DNA of 19,143 nt from DASQUK01 sp050744525. GTDB lineage: Bacteria > Actinomycetota > Acidimicrobiia > Acidimicrobiales > VFJN01. The stretch is taken from assembly GCA_050744525.1 (NCBI GenBank), contig JBOGHG010000059.1:1-19143 (forward strand). Direction: 5' to 3'. This document shows positions 14,558 to 19,143 of the stretch, piece by piece (the first letter of the stretch is position 1; each line of letters begins with the position of its first letter). A model generated the notes under the pieces. It was not told the DNA's origin. It worked only from the letters and a program-made list of their open reading frames with translations, and did not search any database. Position numbers and translations under genes: made by a program.

Positions 14558-15451
14558 ATGGCTGATCTCGGGTTCGATGGCAAGGTCGCGATCATCACCG
14601 GTGCCGGCGGGGGCTTGGGACGTTCCCACGCTCTCGAACTGGCCCGCCGCGGCGCCCTGGTCGTGGCCAACGACCTCGGCGGTTCGGTCGACGGCACCGG
14701 CAGCGGCACCACCGCCGCGCAGGCCGTGGTCGACGAGATCACGGCGGCCGGAGGCGACGCCGTGGCGAACTACGACTCGGTGGCCACGCCGGCGGGCGGC
14801 CAGGCCATCGTGCAAACCGCGCTGGACCGCTTCGGTCGCGTCGACATCGTGATCAACAACGCCGGCATCCTGCGGGATGCATCGTTCAAGAACATGGGGC
14901 CCGACAACGTCGACCCGGTGTTGGACGTCCACTTGAGGGGCGCGTTCCACGTCACCCAGCCGGCGTGGGAACACATGCGGGCCCAGAACTACGGCCGCAT
15001 CGTCAACACCAGCTCCGGGGCAGGCCTCTTCGGCAACTTCGGCCAGAGCAACTACGGCGCCGCCAAGACGGGGCTCGTCGGCCTCACCCGCGTCCTCGCA
15101 GTCGAGGGAGCCAAGAACAACATCAAGGTCAACGCCATCGCCCCGGTGGCGAAGACCCGGATGACCGAGGACCTGCTGGGCCCGATCGCCGACAAGTTGC
15201 TCCCCGAGTCGATCACGCCCCTCATGGTGTTCCTGGCCCACGAGGACTGCCCCGTTACCGGCGAGGTGTACACGCTGGGCGGCGGCCGCGTGGCACGGGT
15301 GTTCCTGGGGGTGACCACGGGCATCGTCGACCCGAAGCTGACGGCCGAAACGGTGCGTGATCGTTTCAGCGAGATCCGGGACGAGGAGGGCTACGAGGTC
15401 CCGGCGACCATGAACGACGAACTGCGGATCGCCCTCAAGTCGCTGAGCTGA
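14558..15451 (+). CDS. SDR-family oxidoreductase, 3-hydroxyacyl-CoA dehydrogenase type
   Basis: 297 residues from the ATG at 14558; the frame is open to a GTG at 14444 but that extension is unlike an SDR. Rossmann NAD site TGAGGGLG (14-21), Asp39 in VVANDLGG suggesting NAD preference, NNAG (100-103), and the catalytic set Ser153, Tyr166, Lys170 in the YGAAK motif. The segment after the first motif (ANDLGGSVDGTGSG) and the long C-terminus after residue 230 are typical of the SDRs related to the dehydrogenase domain of peroxisomal multifunctional enzyme 2 (HSD17B4) and mycobacterial 17-beta-HSD/hydroxyacyl-CoA dehydrogenases. It may supply a later step to the acyl-CoA synthetase and dehydrogenase pair 3 kb upstream (inference). 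Confidence 0.88.
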   Translation: MADLGFDGKVAIITGAGGGLGRSHALELARRGALVVANDLGGSVDGTGSGTTAAQAVVDEITAAGGDAVANYDSVATPAGGQAIVQTALDRFGRVDIVINNAGILRDASFKNMGPDNVDPVLDVHLRGAFHVTQPAWEHMRAQNYGRIVNTSSGAGLFGNFGQSNYGAAKTGLVGLTRVLAVEGAKNNIKVNAIAPVAKTRMTEDLLGPIADKLLPESITPLMVFLAHEDCPVTGEVYTLGGGRVARVFLGVTTGIVDPKLTAETVRDRFSEIRDEEGYEVPATMNDELRIALKSLS

Positions 15452-15453
15452 CG

Positions 15454-15750
15454 GTGGATTCCCGCCGTTGGCGATATATCGTCAGCGAGGGCCGCAAGCG
15501 GTTCACGCTCACCGCCGCCGGCCGCGAGGAAGCGGCGAAGGTGACGGACGCCCCACCGTGGCCGCAGTACGCCGACGACGACACGCTGTCGACGGTCAAC
15601 GAGTTCCGCAAGGCGTCCTTCGGCGTCATGAACGCTGTCGGCCAGGTCGGGTTCTCCGGCTCCGACGAGCAGCGCGCCCCGGCCCTCGACGTGCTCGCCG
15701 AGACCCGGCGCAAGCTCTACGCCATCCTCGCCGAGGACGGGGACGAGTAG
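15454..15750 (+). CDS. PadR-family regulator remnant (C-terminal part only)
   Basis: 98 residues, GTG start 2 nt after the SDR stop. The sequence matches by eye the end of the PadR winged helix (SEGRKRFTLTAAGREEAAKV, residues 11-30, the wing and following helix), then the PPWPQY linker and the C-terminal dimerisation helix (QRAPALDVLAETRRKLYAIL). The N-terminal half of the winged helix, including the recognition helix, is missing: the frame upstream meets a stop at 15358-15360 inside the SDR gene and shows no PadR-like sequence. It could be a 5'-truncated pseudogene or a small protein that dimerises with a full-length PadR. No partner is in the window. Confidence 0.6.
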   Translation: MDSRRWRYIVSEGRKRFTLTAAGREEAAKVTDAPPWPQYADDDTLSTVNEFRKASFGVMNAVGQVGFSGSDEQRAPALDVLAETRRKLYAILAEDGDE

Positions 15751-15783
15751 TCGTCGAGCGGGCGGACGGGAAACAATGAAGGG

Positions 15784-16281
15784 ATGCAGACGAGGGACGT
15801 AGCCGAGATCCTGAAGAAGCCGATCAGCCAAGAGATGCTCAACCGGGACCTCGCCCGGTTGGCGTACGTCGCGAAGGACGGCACCCCGAGGGTCGTCCCG
15901 ATCGGGTTCACCTGGAATGGGTCCGAGGTCGTCATGTGCACGGCGACGAACGCCCCGAAGCTGGTGTCGCTGCGCCAGAACCCGGCGGTGGCCCTCACCA
16001 TCGACACCGAGGCGCACCCACCGAACGTCCTGCTGATCCGGGGTGAGGCGGTGCTCGACGAGGTCGAGGGAATTCCTGATGAGTATCTCCAGGCGAGCGG
16101 CACCTACAAGATGACGCCGGAGCAGCGAGTTGAGTGGGAGGCTGGCGTCCGGTCGCTGTACGACTCGATGGTGCGGATCGTCGTCAAGCCGACGTGGGCG
16201 AAGCTGATCGACTTCGATGAGACCCTGCCCACCCCTGTCGAGGAGCTGGTTCGCCGGCGGGAAGAGCAGCAGAAGGCCTAG
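15784..16281 (+). CDS. PPOX-class (pyridoxamine 5'-phosphate oxidase fold) protein
   Basis: 165 residues, ATG start. The split beta-barrel flavin/F420-binding fold is recognisable: DLARLAYVAKDGTPRVVPIG (residues 22-41), the following WNGSEVVMCTATNAPKLVSL, and NPAVALTIDTE (66-76). Actinobacterial members bind FMN, F420 or haem-type ligands and reduce varied substrates; the exact reaction is not assignable. The C-terminus is charged (RRREEQQKA). It starts 33 nt after the PadR remnant with only AAGGG directly against the ATG, too close to be a standard ribosome binding site. It precedes the RHH operon, with an 83-bp gap holding that operon's palindromic control site. Confidence 0.8.
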   Translation: MQTRDVAEILKKPISQEMLNRDLARLAYVAKDGTPRVVPIGFTWNGSEVVMCTATNAPKLVSLRQNPAVALTIDTEAHPPNVLLIRGEAVLDEVEGIPDEYLQASGTYKMTPEQRVEWEAGVRSLYDSMVRIVVKPTWAKLIDFDETLPTPVEELVRRREEQQKA

Positions 16282-16296
16282 CCGGTCTCCAGCCCG

Positions 16297-16335
16297 TGGA
16301 CATTACCTCTATATCCTGATATCACGATATAGAGG
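16297..16335 (+). promoter_or_regulatory. RHH-operon promoter with 30-bp near-perfect palindrome
   Basis: TGGACA (16297-16302) and TATCAC (16320-16325) form a -35/-10 pair with 17-bp spacing. From 16306 to 16335 runs a palindrome with perfect 10-bp arms, CCTCTATATC and GATATAGAGG, around CTGATATCAC, which is itself symmetrical except for its outer bases (28 of 30 positions pair). It is AT-rich in a GC-rich region and covers the -10 box and likely start point, so it is a strong candidate operator for the ribbon-helix-helix protein encoded 29 nt downstream. The gene's ribosome binding site is GGAGGGGG near 16351. Confidence 0.75.
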
Positions 16336-16364
16336 CCGATGCGATCGGGCGGAGGGGGTCTGCC

Positions 16365-16592
16365 GTGGCCGAGACGAAGAACCTGCTCCTGCGCTTGGAC
16401 CCGGGCCTGGCTGAGCAGCTGCAGGCGGTTGCTGAGGTCGAGGAGCGTCCGATGGCCGAGGTGGTTCGTGAGGCGATCCGAACGCTGATCGAGGCGCGAC
16501 GCCGGGACGACCAGTTCCAACGCCGCCTGCGGGACAGCGCACGCGAGCACGACCGGACGTTGCGGGCACTGCGGGCGGCCGAGGACGGTTGA
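16365..16592 (+). CDS. Ribbon-helix-helix (CopG-type) DNA-binding protein
   Basis: 75 residues, GTG start behind a good ribosome binding site. A short beta strand (KNLLLRLDP, residues 5-13) followed by two helices (AEQLQAVAEVEERPMAEVVREAI, about 16-38) is the Arc/CopG ribbon-helix-helix fold. The C-terminal third is a highly charged helix (RRRDDQFQRRLRDSAREHDR) of the kind that in antitoxins binds the toxin. Such proteins dimerise, bind palindromes and often autoregulate toxin-antitoxin operons. The palindrome lies just upstream and a Doc-like gene begins 4 nt downstream. It may be an antitoxin or, since an exporter follows, a local repressor. Confidence 0.82.
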   Translation: MAETKNLLLRLDPGLAEQLQAVAEVEERPMAEVVREAIRTLIEARRRDDQFQRRLRDSAREHDRTLRALRAAEDG

Positions 16593-16596
16593 TCCC

Positions 16597-17166
16597 GTGT
16601 ACCTCGACGAGTCGAAGCTGGTGTGGGCGGCGGCGCTGGTCGAAGACGTCGACCCCGCCGAGCTGCTGGCTCGGGTGGATGTCGCCGCGCTGGTCACGAT
16701 CGTCGCCGGCGCAGACGAGGCGATCGGACCCATCGACGCGGCGGCGAGGCTGTTGGTACGGGTCGTTCGGGACCGACCCTTCCTCACTGGCAACGCCGCG
16801 ATCGGCTGGCTGGCGGGCGACTACCGAGTCGAGCCGCGCCGGCAAGTGCTCGCTCGCGGGGCGTGCGGGTCGTTCCTGCTGCCGGGAGACCGGACCAACG
16901 TCGTGGTGAGCCCGTTCTGCGACGACCCTCCGATCGTCCGGGTCGTCGAGGTCGACGAAGTTCGCCCCGGTGATCTGGTCGGCCGATGGGACCGCCTCGT
17001 CGAGCGCTCGTCCACGCTCGGCTTCGTCCCCGCCGACGAGGCCCGTCCCGACGAGAGCGGCTGGGTCGACCTCGGCCGTCTCCGACGCGCCCTCCGCGAC
17101 AGCGGACCGCACGGCGCTGTAGCCGCCGGCGGGGACGTCGCGCCTTGTCCGGTCGGGATGTTGTGA
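16597..17166 (+). CDS. Doc/Fic-like protein with degenerate active-site motif
   Basis: 189 residues, GTG start 4 nt after the RHH gene. The first 76 residues resemble by eye the Doc (death-on-curing) branch of the Fic fold: an MYLDESKLV start like the MYLT..DL of Doc proteins, then AAARLLVRVVRDRPFLTGNAAIG (core motif at 60-69), where Doc has HPFxDGNKR. Phe62, Gly65 and Asn66 are kept but the catalytic His is Arg60, Asp is Thr64, and Lys-Arg is Ala-Ala, so kinase or AMP-transferase activity would be unlikely. Residues 85-189 form an extra domain with no recognised match. Its TGA overlaps the ABC gene start (TGATG). It may be an inactive toxin descendant kept as a regulatory or structural partner. 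Moderate confidence in the Fic relation. Confidence 0.6.
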   Translation: MYLDESKLVWAAALVEDVDPAELLARVDVAALVTIVAGADEAIGPIDAAARLLVRVVRDRPFLTGNAAIGWLAGDYRVEPRRQVLARGACGSFLLPGDRTNVVVSPFCDDPPIVRVVEVDEVRPGDLVGRWDRLVERSSTLGFVPADEARPDESGWVDLGRLRRALRDSGPHGAVAAGGDVAPCPVGML

Positions 17167-18980
17167 TGTTGCTGGCGCGGGAGCTGGTGCTCGACGTACG
17201 CCAGGTCGCCCACGCCTTCGGGGAGGTGAAGGCGCTGCGGGGCGTAGACCTGGATGTGCACGCCGGTGAGGTCGTCGGCCTGCTCGGCCCCAACGGTGCC
17301 GGCAAGACGACCCTCGTGCGAATCGTCGCCACGCTGCTCGCACCCGATGCCGGCCACGTCGTCGTCTGCGGCGTCGATGCGGCACGTCACGCAGCTGGCG
17401 TTCGAGCCCATCTCGGCCTTGCTGGCCAGAACGAATCCGTGGACGAGCTCCTCACCGGCCGGGAGAACCTGGAGCTGATCGGCCGCCTCTACGGCATAGA
17501 CGCGCTCGATTGCCGTGCCCGCGCCGACGCGCTCCTCGTGGCGGTCGGGTTGCTCGACGCGGCCGACCGGCGGGTCGACACCTACTCGGGAGGCATGCGC
17601 CGGCGCCTCGATCTCGCTGCCACCCTCATCGGGGAACCGTCGCTGCTCCTCCTCGACGAACCGACGACCGGCCTCGACCCCCGCGGCCGCCTCGAGCTCT
17701 GGGACCTCATCCACGACATCGCGGACCGCGGCGCCGCGGTGCTCATCACCAGCCAGAACCTCGAAGAGGTCGACCGCCTCGCCGACCGGGTCGTCGTGCT
17801 CGACGACGGCGCCGTCATCGCCGACGACCACCCCCGGACCCTGCAGCAGCGCATCGGCGGCCACGTGCTCGACGTCCGCATCGACACCGGACCCGCCGGT
17901 CAACGCAGCCCGGACGCCGATGCGCTGACTCCGATCACCCGGGCCCTGGCGGCAGCCGGACTCGACGCCCGGGTCCACCCAGCCCGCGGGCAGGTCACTG
18001 CTCTCACGACCGGCGCGCTCCCCGCAGCACTCGAGGCCGGACGCCAGCTCATCGATGCCAAGGTCGAACCCACAGAGTTCGCCCTGCGCGTCCCGAGCCT
18101 CGAGGAGGCCTTCCTCGCACTCACCGACACAGCGCCCGGAACCGACGCCGACGTGGACGACGAGCCGGCAGACATCCGCGGCGACGAGCTACCCGAACGC
18201 ACGCGGCCCACCCTGACCCACTCGGCACTGCGTGACATTGCCGTCGTCACCGGCCGGGACTGGAAGCGCCTCGTGCGCACCCCCCAGTCGCTGTACTTCG
18301 CATCTGCGCAACCCATCCTGTTCGTGCTCGGCCTCGCCGCCGTGTTCGGCAACCTGGTCGAGAACGTGCTCGGCCAGGACTACATCCAGTTCCTGCTCCC
18401 CGGCGTCCTCGTGATGCAGGTCACCCTCGCCGCCGGCGCCACCGGCGTCGGCCTTGCCACCGACCTGCGAGACGGGATCATCGACCGGTTCCGCAGCCTG
18501 CCCATGGCCCAGATCGCAGTCCTCGCCGGCCGCACCACAACCGACCTGGCCCGCAACACCATGGCCGTCGCCGTCATGATCGCCGCCGGCTTCGCCATCG
18601 GGTTCCGGCTCGACGGCGGCCTGGCCGGCGGCGCCGCTGCGATCGCTGTCGCTCTGCTCTTCGGCTATGCCACCACCTGGGTGTTCGCCACCGTCGGCCT
18701 CGCCGTCAGGGACCCGCAGGCCATGACCTTCATCGGCTTCGCCCCCGTGCTGATCTTCGTCTACCTCTCCAGCGCCTGGGTACCCATCGACACCATGAGC
18801 GGCGCCGTCCAAGGCTTCGCACGCAACCAGCCCGTCAACGTCACCATCGAAGCCACCCGCGCCCTGGCCAACGGCACCAACGCCACCGGCGAGATCATCC
18901 AGTCCATCGCCTGGTCACTCGGCCTCATCACCACCTTCAGCTGGCTCGCCACCCGCCAGTTCCGCAAAGCCACATCCTGA
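17166..18980 (+). CDS. DrrA-DrrB-type ABC exporter, ATPase and permease fused
   Basis: 604 residues from the ATG at 17166, coupled to the preceding stop. Residues 1-240 are an ABC ATPase: Walker A GPNGAGKTT (41-49), Q-loop Gln88, signature YSGGM (140-144), Walker B LLLLDEP with Asp164-Glu165, and Gln197 (TSQNLEEVD) where most ABC proteins have the H-loop His, a DrrA-group trait. A DrrA-like C-terminal domain follows to about 320, then an acidic linker (about 324-350) and an ABC-2 permease with about six hydrophobic segments from 375 to the end. DrrA and DrrB are normally separate proteins that export anthracyclines or similar lipophilic compounds. Here one chain carries both, so a homodimer would make a full transporter. 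Substrate unknown. Confidence 0.92.
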   Translation: MLLARELVLDVRQVAHAFGEVKALRGVDLDVHAGEVVGLLGPNGAGKTTLVRIVATLLAPDAGHVVVCGVDAARHAAGVRAHLGLAGQNESVDELLTGRENLELIGRLYGIDALDCRARADALLVAVGLLDAADRRVDTYSGGMRRRLDLAATLIGEPSLLLLDEPTTGLDPRGRLELWDLIHDIADRGAAVLITSQNLEEVDRLADRVVVLDDGAVIADDHPRTLQQRIGGHVLDVRIDTGPAGQRSPDADALTPITRALAAAGLDARVHPARGQVTALTTGALPAALEAGRQLIDAKVEPTEFALRVPSLEEAFLALTDTAPGTDADVDDEPADIRGDELPERTRPTLTHSALRDIAVVTGRDWKRLVRTPQSLYFASAQPILFVLGLAAVFGNLVENVLGQDYIQFLLPGVLVMQVTLAAGATGVGLATDLRDGIIDRFRSLPMAQIAVLAGRTTTDLARNTMAVAVMIAAGFAIGFRLDGGLAGGAAAIAVALLFGYATTWVFATVGLAVRDPQAMTFIGFAPVLIFVYLSSAWVPIDTMSGAVQGFARNQPVNVTIEATRALANGTNATGEIIQSIAWSLGLITTFSWLATRQFRKATS

Positions 18981-18990
18981 TCACCTTCTC

Positions 18991-19002
18991 GGCGGCGCCG
19001 CC
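18991..19002. terminator. GC palindrome between convergent genes
   Basis: GGCGGCGCCGCC is a perfect 12-bp palindrome 10 bp after the ABC stop and before the convergent minus-strand stop at 19023. It could fold as a short hairpin on either transcript, but there is no T-run. The call is tentative. Confidence 0.25.
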
Positions 19003-19022
19003 ACTGTCTCGGCTGCGGCTAC

Positions 19023-19143
19023 TCACCAGTCGGGATCCTGCAGCGCCTTGGCCCTGAGGTCGGCGCGCCACTTCTCGAGCCGGGCGATGCGTTGTTGGCG
19101 GTCGGTGTCTGGCGGTGGGTCGGGGTCGGGGTGGTCCCAGCGC
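19023..19143 (-). CDS. C-terminus of an unrecognised protein (5' outside window)
   Basis: On the minus strand a frame is open from the window edge to a TGA at 19025-19023, giving 39 residues: an acidic, Pro-rich stretch (DHPDPDPPPDTDRQQ) and then a charged helical segment (RIARLEKWRADLRAKALQDP) ending in Asp-Trp. The residue pattern and convergent placement against the ABC gene favour a real gene end, but no family can be named from so short a piece. Confidence 0.45.
   Translation of the reverse strand, partial: RWDHPDPDPPPDTDRQQRIARLEKWRADLRAKALQDPDW

Noticed and set aside
1..19143. CRISPR arrays, tRNA or rRNA genes, integrases, insertion sequences
   Set aside because: No periodic direct repeats with spacers, no cloverleaf or rRNA-like sequence, and no transposase or recombinase motif was seen on either strand.

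Overview
This is a very GC-rich, densely packed chromosomal segment of an actinobacterium, and I favour an Acidimicrobiia-like lineage. Pointers are the pervasive GC-rich antisense ORFs, frequent GTG/TTG starts, two F420/flavin-associated families (an LLM-class oxidoreductase and a PPOX-class protein), a VanW protein with a long disordered tail, and start codons lying 6-8 nt after TANNNT boxes (a leaderless-transcript signature). The taxonomic placement is inference from gene content; no rRNA or marker gene is present.

Left part (1-7.2 kb): a membrane-anchored VanW protein whose 5' end is outside the window; a geranylgeranyl-reductase-family FAD oxidoreductase; a short AraC-type regulator followed by a VOC/glyoxalase-fold protein; then, convergently on the minus strand, a three-gene unit of a small conserved unknown, an LLM-class flavin/F420 oxidoreductase and a succinic-semialdehyde-type aldehyde dehydrogenase.

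Middle (7.2-15.5 kb): a MarR regulator with a palindromic operator over its own promoter, translationally coupled to an MFS exporter; a divergent pair of acyl-CoA dehydrogenase and FadD19-like acyl-CoA synthetase (CoA-dependent degradation of a bulky acid is likely); a phosphate module PhoU - DUF47 - PiT with a 53-residue two-helix membrane protein behind it; and an SDR of the 3-hydroxyacyl-CoA dehydrogenase type. Just upstream of phoU are three 11-nt repeats matching the actinobacterial PHO box and a leaderless-type -10 box.

Right part (15.45-19.14 kb) looks accessory: a PadR regulator remnant lacking its DNA-binding half, a PPOX-family protein, then a compact operon of a ribbon-helix-helix protein, a Doc/Fic-like protein whose catalytic motif is degenerate, and a single-chain DrrA-DrrB-type ABC exporter. 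That operon begins at a 30-bp AT-rich near-perfect palindrome overlapping its promoter, and its last two genes are coupled by a TGATG overlap. This RHH / degenerate-Doc / fused exporter arrangement is the most unusual element of the window. At the right edge the C-terminus of an unrecognised minus-strand protein enters. No rRNA, tRNA, CRISPR, integrase or insertion sequence was found, and no gene-free stretch exceeds about 165 bp.
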